From Acanthamoeba sp. SK_2022b (taxonomy: Eukaryota; Discosea; Longamoebia; Acanthamoebidae): DNA of 34,306 bases. The stretch covers positions 1 to 34,306 of the forward strand of contig JANDJZ010000509.1 in NCBI GenBank assembly GCA_027943245.1. Direction: 5' to 3'. Below, in pieces: positions 1-9,711 of this stretch (position 1 is the first letter of the stretch; every line of letters begins with the position of its first letter). Below the pieces are notes generated by a model, which searched no databases, was not told the origin of the DNA, and saw only the letters and a list, made by a program, of their open reading frames with translations. The position numbers and the translations under genes are program-made.

Positions 1-705
1 TGTTATTTTTGTGGTGTTCTGGTGCTGCTGTAGTGATTTTGTGGTGATGTTGTGGTGGTATATGATGTTGTGATGATGTTGTGGTTGTGGTGTGATGTTG
101 TGGTTATGCTGTGGTGATGTTGTGGTGATGTTGCGGTTATGCTGTGGTGATGTTGTGGTGATGTATGTTGTGGTGCGGTTGTGGTGGTTTTTATGGTGTG
201 ATGATGTGGTGATTGTGGTGATGCTGAGGTGATGCTGTGGCGATGCTGTTGATGTTGTGGTGGTATCTTTGTTGTGATGATTTTGTAGTGATGCTGTGGT
301 GATGTTGTGGGGAGGAGTTGACGTTGTTTTTTGGAGGTTTTGTGGTGTGTGGTGGTGTTGAGGTGGTGATGTTGTGATGGTGATGGTGGTGTTGCAGTGT
401 TGTGGTGGTGGTGATGTTGTAGTGGTGGTGTTTTGGTAATGTGGTGATGGTGTGGTGTTGTGGTGATGGTGTGTAGTGGTGGTGTTTTGGTCACGTGGTG
501 ATGGTGTGGTGGTGTGGTGGTGATGGTGTGGTGTTATGTTGGTGTGGTTGTGTTGTGGTGATGTGATGGTGATGGTGCTGTGGTGGTTGTGTGGTTGCAT
601 GGTCTTGTGGTGATGTTGTGCAATTGTGGTGTGTGGTGTTGTTGTGGTGTTTTTGTGATGTTGTTGCGCAGTTGTGCTGTTGTGCTTGTGTACTGTGGTG
701 TATGG
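1..705. repeat. G/T-rich low-complexity array (C-poor + strand)
   Basis: Almost entirely built of GGT, GTT and GAT words with occasional phase slips, so the plus strand is nearly C-free. There is no fixed long monomer; the order of words varies. Long open frames on either strand are by-products of the three-base periodicity and read as Thr/His/Pro or Val/Trp/Gly strings, so no gene is called here. Confidence 0.9.
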
Positions 706-853
706 GTTAGATGGAAAAAGAAAGAAGAGGGAGGTAAGGAGTGAGGTCTCACTCATCAACCAACATTGTCCCCCCCAATGCTGCAAGACAACCAACCAAG
801 AACTCCAAAAGAGGGAGAGTGGGGGCAGTACCAGTCTGTTGGTTGTAAGCTCC
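706..853. other. Short unique island between opposite-polarity arrays
   Basis: About 150 bp of ordinary mixed sequence, purine-rich at its left end (AGAAAGAAGAGGGAGG near 719-734) and containing a run of seven C. It separates a G/T array on the left from a C/A array on the right. I recognise no coding or structural signal in it. Confidence 0.5.
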
Positions 854-1614
854 CAACCACCACCACCCCACAACACCATTTCAACACCACAACACCAACA
901 ACCCCACCACCATAACACAACCACAACACCACAACACCACTCCACACCACAACACCACCACCACCACCACACCACCACCACACCACCACCGCACCATCAC
1001 CACACCACCACCCCCACAACACCATCACCACAACACCACACCGTCACCACAACATCATCACCGCATCATCACAACACCATCACAACCCCCTCACACCACC
1101 ATCACCACACCATCACCACATCACCACATCACCATCACCACATCATCACAACACCAGCACCACACCATCACCATCACCACACCACACCATCACCACAACA
1201 CCATCACAACACTATCATCATATCACCACCACCACAGCATCACAACAACACCACCACCACACCATCACAACACCGCACAACCACACCATCACCACAACAC
1301 CACACCATCACAACAACACCATCACCACAACACCACAACATTACCACAATTCACACCACACCACCACACCACATCATCACCACAACATCACCACCACACC
1401 ACATCATCACCAAAACATCACCACAACACCACACCGCAACACCACCACCATAACACCACCCCCATAACACCAGAACACCACCACACCACAACACCACCAC
1501 CGCAACACCACAACTCCACCACAACACCACCACAACTCCACCACAACACCACAACACCACAACTCCACCACAACACCACCACAACTCCACCACAACACCA
1601 CAACACCACAACTC
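854..1614. repeat. C/A-rich low-complexity array (G-free + strand)
   Basis: Words ACC, AAC and ATC dominate, and G is almost absent from the plus strand. The right end is more regular, with a motif close to CCACAACTCCACCACAACAC repeated several times. The last five bases (AACTC, 1610-1614) are the left target duplication of the copia element. The array resumes after that element at 6212, so the element split a once continuous array. Confidence 0.9.
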
Positions 1615-1840
1615 TGTTGTGATGTACGCTGTGTGGTGAAGAGTAAAGTGTGAAGTGAGAGAGAACAGGGGTTCTCTCTGGTTTTATTACTGCTGAATAT
1701 ATTGTTGTAGACAGTTGTACTACAACATAACTCCTAAACTTAAGGCATGCCTTAATGTGCTATGAGCTCATTAAGTCCTACCTCATTTGGTGTTCCAGAG
1801 TGACTGTTGATCAGAGTACCTTATTAGGTAACTCACAACA
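1615..1840 (-). repeat. 3' LTR of the full-length copia element
   Basis: 226 bp, minus orientation. It starts TGTTGTGAGTTACC and ends TACATCACAACA in element sense. It holds a 16-bp perfect palindrome TTAAGGCATGCCTTAA (1740-1755), an AATAAA polyadenylation signal, and a hairpin-forming AGAGAGAAC...GTTCTCTCT. It matches the 5' LTR base for base in my reading. Confidence 0.95.
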
Positions 1841-1852
1841 CGCCCCTTAACA
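1841..1852 (-). promoter_or_regulatory. Polypurine tract of the copia element
   Basis: In element sense the sequence GTTAAGGGGCG abuts the 3' LTR. A short purine run directly upstream of the 3' LTR is the usual primer for plus-strand DNA synthesis. The same run precedes the 3' LTR of the second copy at 11810-11818. Confidence 0.8.
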
Positions 1853-1855
1853 GTA

Positions 1856-4800
1856 TCAGGAACACCTTACAAGATTTAGCTCAACACACAAGTCATTCAC
1901 GCGTCCTCTACTGAGGGCCTTCATGAGCATATTGGCTGGCATGATGGCTGTGGGCATGTGATGAAGGCTAATCGTTTCGTTGGCTAGGTTCTTGTGTACC
2001 AGCGCCAACTTGATGCTGTAGTGTTTTGACCGCTGGTGGTACTCGCCCAGTCGTGAGGTCGCGATTGTCAGCGCACTCTCATTGTCACAGTAGATTGGCA
2101 TTCGACTCTGAGTCCTAAGTCATTGTAGAAGTGGCTGAGGAAGATCGCGTGCTTGATGGCTTTGGCCAGCGTGTTGAGTTTGGCCTCGGCGGTCGACGTA
2201 GCTATGCAGGATTGATTCTTCACTCTCCAGTAGACCAGACCACCTGCAATCGTGTAGAGTATACTGGACATTGACTTGCGCGTAGTCTTGTCTCCAGCCC
2301 AGTTGGCATCTGAGAAGCCTCTAGTCATGAGGCCACTCGCGTCTGGTGTGTACTGTATCGCCAGCTCTTGCGTGCCACATAAGTACCTAAATAAATGTTT
2401 CACTGTGGCCCAGTGTTCCCCCCCATAGGCGTTCAGATGCCTACTGAGGACACATGTCGTGTATGCAATGTCCAGTCACGAGGCCAGGGCAATATAGTTG
2501 AGTCGCCCCATGGCTGATCGATACAGCATGTTGATGAACTCTGGTGGGGTCTTCTCGAGTGTAGGAAGCTGTAGACTGGGCTCCATGGGCGTGCCAATTG
2601 CCTTTGAGGTTGTGAATCTGAAGTCGTGTAGTAGCTCTTGTATCTTGCCTGCTTGATGTAGTAGTATTGACCCGTCTTCATTGTTGTGTATCACTTTGAG
2701 TGACAGGATTGAAGTCATGATGCCTAGGTCGATCATCTTGAACCCGTCGTGCAGTACCTTCTTGATACCTGGCACAAATTGCTCTGGCGCATAGATCATG
2801 CAGTCATCGATGTAGACCGCTATGTAGACTGTGTGCTTGCCCTTGTACCTGATGTAGACGCATGGGTCCGCACACATTGGCGTGAAACCTCTTGTGTGTA
2901 GGTGGGCATTGAGCGTCTGGTCCCACTCGAGGGGTGCTTGTTTGAGTCTGTAAAGACTCTTATGTAGTAGGCATACATAGTCTGGACGCCCCTTGTCCAC
3001 AAAACCCTCGGGTTGATGCACATAGTTCTCCTTGGGAAGAGTAGCGTTAAGAAACGCCGTGGTCACGTCCATCTGATGGACTGTGTAGCTGACCTGTACA
3101 GCTATCGCGATGAGTACCTGTAGGTGTTCAAGGCGTACCACTGGCGTGAACATCTCATCGAAGTCTACCCTGTAGACTTGGGTGAATCCTCTCGCTATCC
3201 AATGGGCCTTGAACCGGTCGATCAAGCCGTCTGCGTGACGCTTGATCTTGAATAGCCACTTGGTGTCGATGATCTTCCTCCCGGCGGGTGGGGGTACCAG
3301 TTTGAACGTACCATTCGTCATTATCGCGTTGTACTTGTCGCGCATGGCGGCTTTCCAGTCTTTGGTGTGCAATGAATTGATGGCTTTGGCGTACATTGTT
3401 GGGATCTTGACGCTATTCTTGTCCTGGTACGGCTTGTCCTCTCTTGCTACGCAGGCGTGAAACTCTTGAGAGTAGAGTTTGGGTGCTATCCTCGTGCGTG
3501 CCGGTGGTTTCTTGGGCGTAGGACGCATTCTGTCGCGCCACGGTATTGGCGCGGGTTTCTTCTTGCTGGTCGTCTCGCGTCCTTCGTTGTCCAGCTCTTC
3601 ATCTGGTGGGGTTGCATCCTCTGCGTGGTTGGAGTCACTGGTCTCTTCTACCTCGCTGGCCAGTTCGCTTTCCTGGTCGTTGGCTTCCTCTTCAATGGGT
3701 CCTTGATGAAGAGTGACCAGTTCGGGTTCGTTGCGGTGAATTTCCGCCCTGGTCGTGGGTGGCAACGGCGGTGGCATGGCGAGTGCTAGGTCCACGTCCG
3801 GGTCTTGTACGTTGATGGGCTCCTTGCTGGGGCCTTCTGGAACGTTAAATATCACGTCTCTCGTCTCTAGTACTTTATTTTCAATCAGAATCCAGTGATG
3901 CAAGGCGTCCGCTCGTGCTGGACCGAGGTAGATTCCGAGGCGCGTTCGATCTGCCAGCTTGCTTCTACCCACCGGGTTGGTGAGTACTTTGACACGCTGG
4001 CCGAACCTGTGTAGATGACCGATGTCTACATGCGGTTTGCTCTTGTTGGACCATTGGCTGAGTGGGGTGTCGAAGTTGTTGGCTGTCGCCGGTAGCCGGT
4101 TGTTGATTGCGCAGGCCGTGAGTGCAGCTTCTCCCCAGTACTTTGGTGACATGTTCGCGTCTTGAAGCATGCACCTGACCATCTCTAGTAGTGTGCGGTT
4201 GAAGCGTTCTGCCACTCCATTGTGCTCAGGCGTGCGCGCTGGCGTCCTCTCGTGCGCGATCCTTCTCTCGACTAGGTAGCGCTGGACTGTGGCGCTTGTG
4301 TATTCACCGCCCTGGTTGCTCTGCAGCACTCTGCATCGCCAGTTGATGCCTGCCGACTCGAGGAAGTGTCTGATCATCTTGCTGACCTCACTCCTGTGTC
4401 TGATGAGGTAGATCATTGTGTACCGGCTGTAGTCGTCAATGAATGACACGTAGTACCGTTTTCCTGACGGTGTGTCCACTGGTAGTGGTCCACACACGTC
4501 CGTGTGGACCCGCTCGAGGGGTCTGGTCGCTCTTGGGGCCGGTCCGTCATGGATATCTGGCCATGTAGCTTTTGCTTGAATGCACACGTCGCACGGTGAA
4601 AGCGTGCCTCCGGCGTGTGCTAGACTGAGGGACTTGATCAGAGCACATAGTCGCGTCTCGCCTACGTGTCCGTAGCGGCGGTGGAGCTGGTCGAGCGAGT
4701 AGTTCTCCTGGACGACATTCACTTGAGGCTGTGTTGGTTGGATTGGCTTGATCGGTAGCGCCAGCATGCCTCCTTGCAGCGTCGCCTGTAGTACTTTTCT

Positions 4801-5964
4801 GCCCTCGCGATTGAACACGCTGCCTCCTGAGCGGTTTATCCGTACCTCGTTCCCTCTGGCCATCACCATGGCCGTGGAGATGAGGTTCTTTGCGAGTCCT
4901 GGCGCGTACAATACTCTTGCAAACATCACCACCTCTTCGACTCCGTCGACCCACACATTCACATGTACAACTCCAAGTCCTTCAATCTTGCACTCGAAGT
5001 TGTCGCCGAGCAGTAGGCTCTGCCCTTCGGCCTTGAGACTGACGTAGTTGTGTAGCCAGTCCTTCCTGCACGTGATGTGTGCAGTTGCTCTGGAGTCCAA
5101 ATACCAGTGGTCTTTGGACTCTGTAACGGCTAGCACTTGCTCCGTCGCCGAGAGAACGGTCTCTTCTCTCGCTCCAACGCTTCGCTGGCCACTTCCCTTG
5201 CTATCCCTGGGCTTCTTGCCCTTGAGCTTGGGACAGTCGCATCTCCTGTGCCCAACCTCACCACATTCAAAGCACTTACCAGTAAACCTTCTGGGTTTGC
5301 CATCGTTGGATTTCGCATTGGAGTTTCACTCCCATTGTCCTTGTGGCACTCGAACAATGTTAATGGACTTGTGCGTTGCTGTCTTCACAACGCGGGCGGC
5401 CTCGCGCTGAAACAGTAGCCGCTTGGCCTCTCCATAGCTCATTTCCCTCGCGCTCTTGATGATTGTCTGTACCGACTTGTACTCCTCCAGGAGTCCATTG
5501 AGCATGATCGCGAGTGCCAGGTCCTTGTCGACCTTGTAGTCCTGACCTGCCAGGTCCTTCACGGCCTTGTCTAGCCACCTGAAGTACATATCTAGGGTCT
5601 CTCCAGGCTCGTATCGCATCCTCAAGTAGCGCTTGAGGTAGAGCGTGCGGTACCCCATAGTCTTCGGTGCTAGCTGCTCGTTGAGTGCCTTCAGCATCTC
5701 CCTTGGGTCCTTGAGGTGCGAGCAGATCGTCCTGAACTGTGTGTCCAGACACAGAATGATGAAACCAGCCGCCTGCTGCATTCTCATTCATCTGTTGTTG
5801 TCTCCATCGTTGGCCTTCTCCTTGCCCACGCCTCCAGGCTGGTCGGCAAACACAACGTCCCACAGGTTCCACAAGAGCAAGACAAACTCGAGCTCCTCGC
5901 GCCAGGTGCTGTACTCCGTAACCGATCGGAGTACGTATCGCTTGGTGACTTCGTAGTTACTCAT
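1856..5964 (-). pseudogene. copia gag-pol, broken by three TGA codons and a frameshift
   Basis: The minus-strand frame starts at ATG 5964-5962, 22 bases inside the 5' LTR. Domains in order: Gag (5964 to about 5330); CX2CX4HX4C zinc knuckle (about 5275-5230); protease (near 5090), with Asp-Ser-Arg in place of the usual Asp-Ser-Gly; integrase His/Cys finger, then catalytic core, with Asn in SNQGGEY where families have Asp, and Glu in NGVAERFNRT; a Glu/Asp-rich linker; reverse transcriptase with YIDD; RNase H. In-frame TGA codons lie at 5790-5788, 5328-5326 and 2478-2476, and the frame shifts near 2100. At each TGA a CGA codon is the likely ancestor, supported by CGA or CAA in sister copies for the first two. 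TGA is the normal stop of nearby eIF2A, so readthrough is not a ready explanation. Confidence 0.92.
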
Positions 5965-5972
5965 CGTGAGCG

Positions 5973-5985
5973 TGGGCCCATAACC
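5973..5985 (-). promoter_or_regulatory. Primer binding site matching the initiator tRNA-Met anticodon arm
   Basis: Directly after the 5' LTR, in element sense, is GGTTATGGGCCCA. It is complementary to UGGGCCCAUAACC, the anticodon stem-loop region of eukaryotic initiator tRNA-Met, rather than to a tRNA 3' end. This is the arrangement known for Drosophila copia, which is primed by a cleaved half-tRNA. The same 13 bases occur at 12780-12792 in another copy. Confidence 0.85.
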
Positions 5986-6211
5986 TGTTGTGATGTACGC
6001 TGTGTGGTGAAGAGTAAAGTGTGAAGTGAGAGAGAACAGGGGTTCTCTCTGGTTTTATTACTGCTGAATATATTGTTGTAGACAGTTGTACTACAACATA
6101 ACTCCTAAACTTAAGGCATGCCTTAATGTGCTATGAGCTCATTAAGTCCTACCTCATTTGGTGTTCCAGAGTGACTGTTGATCAGAGTACCTTATTAGGT
6201 AACTCACAACA
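5986..6211 (-). repeat. 5' LTR of the full-length copia element
   Basis: 226 bp, identical to the LTR at 1615-1840 in my base-by-base reading, and followed by the target duplication AACTC at 6212-6216. The U3-type palindrome, AATAAA signal and hairpin are all present. It would carry the promoter for the minus-strand transcript. Confidence 0.95.
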
Positions 6212-6815
6212 AACTCCACCACAACACCACCACAACTCCACCACAACACCACAAAACCACCACAACTCCACCACAACACCACCACACCACCACCACAACA
6301 CCACCACAACATCACTACAATACCACAACATCACTACTGCTACTCCTCTATCTCTTCCACCACACAACTACAACAACACTACAACAACCCCACCACCACA
6401 TCACTACAACAACCCCACCACCACCTGACCACCACCTGACCACCACCACCACCACCACCACCACCACCACCACCACCACCACCACCACCACCACCACCAC
6501 CACCACCACCACCACCACCACCACAACACCATCACCACAACAACACCAACACCACAACAACACCACAACACCATTACACCACACCAATACCACCACAACA
6601 ACAACACCACAACACCATCACACCATCACACCACCACACCATCACCACACCATCACAACACCATTTACCACAACACCATCGCAACACCATCACCACACCA
6701 TCACCACACCATCACAACACCACCATCACCACCAGAGAAATCACACCATCACAACACCACCACACCATCAACACCATCACCACACCACACCTGCATCACC
6801 ACACCACTGAAGCAC
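6212..6815. repeat. C/A-rich array with a pure (ACC)n tract
   Basis: Continuation of the array left of the copia element. It includes an uninterrupted (ACC)n tract of about 28 units at 6439-6522. The rest mixes ACC, AAC and ATC words. A 13-bp unique stretch near 6808-6820 separates it from a G/T array that starts with (GGT)n. Confidence 0.9.
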
Positions 6816-6821
6816 TATCAA

Positions 6822-8199
6822 TGGTGGTGGTGGTGGTGGTGGTGGTGGTGGTGGTCAGGTGGTGGTGGTGGTGGTGGTGGTCGGGTGGTGGTGGTGGTGG
6901 TGGTGGTGTTGTGATATGTTGTGGTGTTATGGTGGTGGTGTTGTGATGGCGTGGTGATGGTGTGGTGATGTTGTGATGATGTTGTGATGGCGTTGTGATG
7001 GTGTTGCGATGGTGTGGTGATGGTAGTGATTGTGTTGTGATGTGCTGTTGTGCTGATGTGCTGGTTTTGTGGCCAGGTGGTGGCGGTGGTCGTCAGGTGG
7101 TGGTGATGTGGTGATGTGGTGTGGTTGAGTTGTTGTGTTGTGGTGATGGTGTGGTGGTAGTGGTGTTTGTTGTGGTTGTGATGTGGTGGTGCTACTATTG
7201 TGATGTTATGTGGGTGGTGTGGTAGTGATGTTGTGGTGGTGTTGCTACAGTGATGTGTTGTGATGTTAGGGGTAGAAATGGTTTTGTTGTGGTTATGTAG
7301 TTGTGGTTGAATAGGGTTACACAGGTGAATAGGGGAAAAGGTGTTATATGGTGTTGTGGTGATGTTGTGTGGTGGTGTGGTGGTGTTGTGTGGTGGTGTG
7401 GTGGAATTATGGTGTGGCTTTAGTTGTGTGGTGAAGTGTGCTGTTGTGGTGGTCATGTGGTGGTGTTGTGGCGTTATGGTGATGTTGTGGTGTTATGGTG
7501 ATGTTATGGTGATGGGTGGAGTGGTGATGTTGTGGTAATGGCGTGGTGTTGTTGTGGTGTTGTGGTGAAGGTGTGGTGTTGTTGTGGTGATGTGTGGTGT
7601 TGTGTTATGGTGATGTTGTGGTGGTGTCGTGGTTTAGTTGTAACATTGTGATGGTGTTGTGGTAGTGTGTTGTGGTGATGTGATGCTGGTGGTGAGCTGT
7701 TGGTGTGCAGTTGGTGTGGTGGTGTTGTGATGTTGTGGTGCTGTGATGATGTTGTGGTGTAGTAGTGGTGATACTGTGGTGTTCTGGTGATGGAGTGGTG
7801 GTCTTGTAGTTGTGGTTGTGGTTGTGGTTGTGGTTGTGGTTGTGGCTGTGGTTATGGTTGTGGTTGTGGTTGTGGTTGTGGTTGTGGTTGTGGTTGTGAT
7901 TGTGATTGTGGTTGTGGTGATGTTGTGGTGACGTTGTAGTTGTGGTGATGTTCCTATGTTGTGGTGGTCTTGTGGTGGCTTGTGGTGGTCTTGTGGTGTT
8001 GTGTTGTGATGATGTTGTGGTCACAACAGCACCAGAAGAGAACAAAAGAACAAAAGTGGGGGTGATGTTGTGGTCGTGTTGTTGTGCTGATGCTGGTGTG
8101 GTTTTGTGTTATGGTGCTGTGGTGATGTGGTGTTGTTGTTGTGCTGTGATGGTGGTGGTGGTGTGGTGATGTTGTATGGTGATGGTGTGGTATGGTATG
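6822..8199. repeat. G/T-rich array with (GGT)n and (TTGTGG)n tracts
   Basis: Opens with (GGT)n at 6822-6908, broken by CAGG and CGGG. A regular hexamer tract of the TTGTGG type runs from about 7806 to 7918. Between them are variable GGT/GTT/GAT words, with two less repetitive patches near 7270-7350 and 8030-8060. No gene is supported. Confidence 0.88.
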
Positions 8200-9188
8200 A
8201 CCACAACAACATCACCACACCACAACATCACCACAACACCACAACACCACCTCAACATCACCACCACAACACCAGCATCACAACATCCACCACCAACATC
8301 ACCACAACACCATCACCATTGCAATAGCACAACATCACCACAACACCATCACTACAACATCGCCACACCACCACACCATCACCACCACATACCATCACCA
8401 CAACACCAGCACAACACCACCACACCACCACAACATCACCACAACATAACAACATCACCCACCACCACCACATCACCACAATATCACAACAACACAACAC
8501 CATCACAACACTACAACACAACCACACCAACGCCACAACACCTCCCCCAAAACACAACTGAAACACCACCACACCACTAAAACACAACCACACCAACACC
8601 ACGACAACCCCCCCAACAACACCACTACTACACCACCTCACCAACACCCCAACAACACCACCACAATACCACAACAACACCACAATATCACCACACCACA
8701 ACACTACATCACCACCACACCATTACCACTACAACACTACAACGACATCACCACACCACAACACCACACCAATACCACAACACCACCACACCATTACCAC
8801 AACACCACCACACCATTACCACAACAACACCACAACATTCACACCACCACAACATCACCACCACGATCGTTGCAATCACCATAACACAACACCACAACAT
8901 CACCACAAATCCCCACAACTACAACACCACCACAACAACAACAATACCACATCACCACCAACATCACCACGCCACAACCACAACATGACATCACCACAAC
9001 ACCACAACATCACACAACATCACCTGCACCACCACGACATGACAACACCACCACAACATCCAACAACACCACACCATAACACACAAACAACATCACCACA
9101 CCACCACGCCCACCACAACATCACTACACCACACACCACCACCACACCATCACAACATCACCTCATCAACAGCACCACAACATCCTTC
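8200..9188. repeat. C/A-rich array, immediate polarity switch at its left end
   Basis: G/T words change to C/A words without a spacer near 8198-8205. The array runs almost 1 kb and is nearly G-free on the plus strand, with scattered single G bases. No coding signal. Confidence 0.88.
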
Positions 9189-9256
9189 AAGTCCTACCTC
9201 ATTTGATGTTCCAGAGTGACTGTTGCTTAGGGTACTTATCAAGGTTACTCACAACA
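9189..9256 (-). repeat. LTR fragment of the copia family
   Basis: Minus-orientation match to the first 68 bp of the LTR, ending ACTCACAACA. It has several differences from the full-length LTR (a TTAGG variant near 9230 and a shifted TCAAGG) and is cut off in the conserved GACTT. No second end was found, so it is a remnant of an older insertion. Confidence 0.8.
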
Positions 9257-9276
9257 TGATGTTGTGGTGGTGTAGT

Positions 9277-9515
9277 GATTGCCAACATTTCCACAACATC
9301 ACCACAACATTTCCACAAAATCACCACAACATCACCACCATACACATTATCACCACGACACAAAAACACCACAACATCACCACCACCACAACTACCAAAA
9401 CAAACTACAACACCACCACACCACCATACCACAACACTACAACACCACCACACCACAACACCACACCACAACACCATCACCACAACACCACCACACCACA
9501 AAACAACCACACCAC
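9277..9515. repeat. C/A-rich array
   Basis: ACC/AAC/ATC words; a patch near 9275-9330 is richer in TTTCC. The final ACCAC (9511-9515) is the left target duplication of the adjacent copia copy. Confidence 0.85.
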
Positions 9516-9711
9516 TGTTGTGAGTTACCTAATAAGGTACCCTGGAACACCAACTGAGGTAGGACTTAATGAGCTCATAGCACATTAAGGCATGCCTTAA
9601 GTTTAGGAGTTATGTTGTGGTACAACTGTCTACAACAATATATTCAGCAGTAATAAAACCAGAGAGAAACCCTGTTCTCTCTCACTTCACACTTTACTCT
9701 TCACCACACAG
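9516..9711 (+). repeat. 5' LTR of copy A, with deletions
   Basis: Plus-orientation LTR missing about 16 bp after GGTAC near 9540 and truncated at CACCACACAG, where it joins gag sequence directly. The palindrome TTAAGGCATGCCTTAA and AATAAA are kept. Loss of the LTR end and primer site means this copy could not be copied normally. Confidence 0.88.

Larger units (their letters stand above)
1615..6211 (-). mobile_element. Full-length Ty1/copia-like LTR retrotransposon (disabled)
   Basis: A 4597-bp element with two 226-bp LTRs that I read as identical, TG...CA ends with 8-bp inverted tips (TGTTGTGA/TCACAACA), and a perfect 5-bp target duplication AACTC at 1610-1614 and 6212-6216. On the minus strand the order is 5' LTR, primer binding site, Gag with zinc knuckle, protease, integrase, reverse transcriptase, RNase H, polypurine tract, 3' LTR. 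Integrase before reverse transcriptase defines the copia (Pseudoviridae) order. It sits inside a C/A array. Identical LTRs suggest recent insertion, although the LTR contains only one CpG and so hardly records CpG decay. The coding region is broken by three in-frame TGA codons and one frameshift. Confidence 0.95.

Noticed and set aside
1..705. Telomeric repeat
   Set aside because: G/T-rich, but there is no constant telomere unit, polarity flips many times and the arrays continue through the whole window.
674..1453. 259-codon plus-strand open frame ending in Thr/His/Pro repeats
   Set aside because: It starts in a G/T array, crosses a unique island and runs through a C/A array. The frame is open because the three-base words lack stops, not because it is a gene.
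2476..5790. TGA recoded as an amino acid in the copia polyprotein
   Set aside because: TGA is the terminal stop of eIF2A and of the acidic-tail gene, and sister copies have CGA or CAA at two of these places, so mutation is the simpler reading.
6818..8045. Long His/Thr-rich and Val/Trp-rich frames in the arrays
   Set aside because: Such frames appear on both strands wherever the arrays occur, start at random words and have no leader or splice context.
6212..9515. CRISPR array
   Set aside because: No repeat-spacer alternation and no cas genes; the host is clearly eukaryotic.
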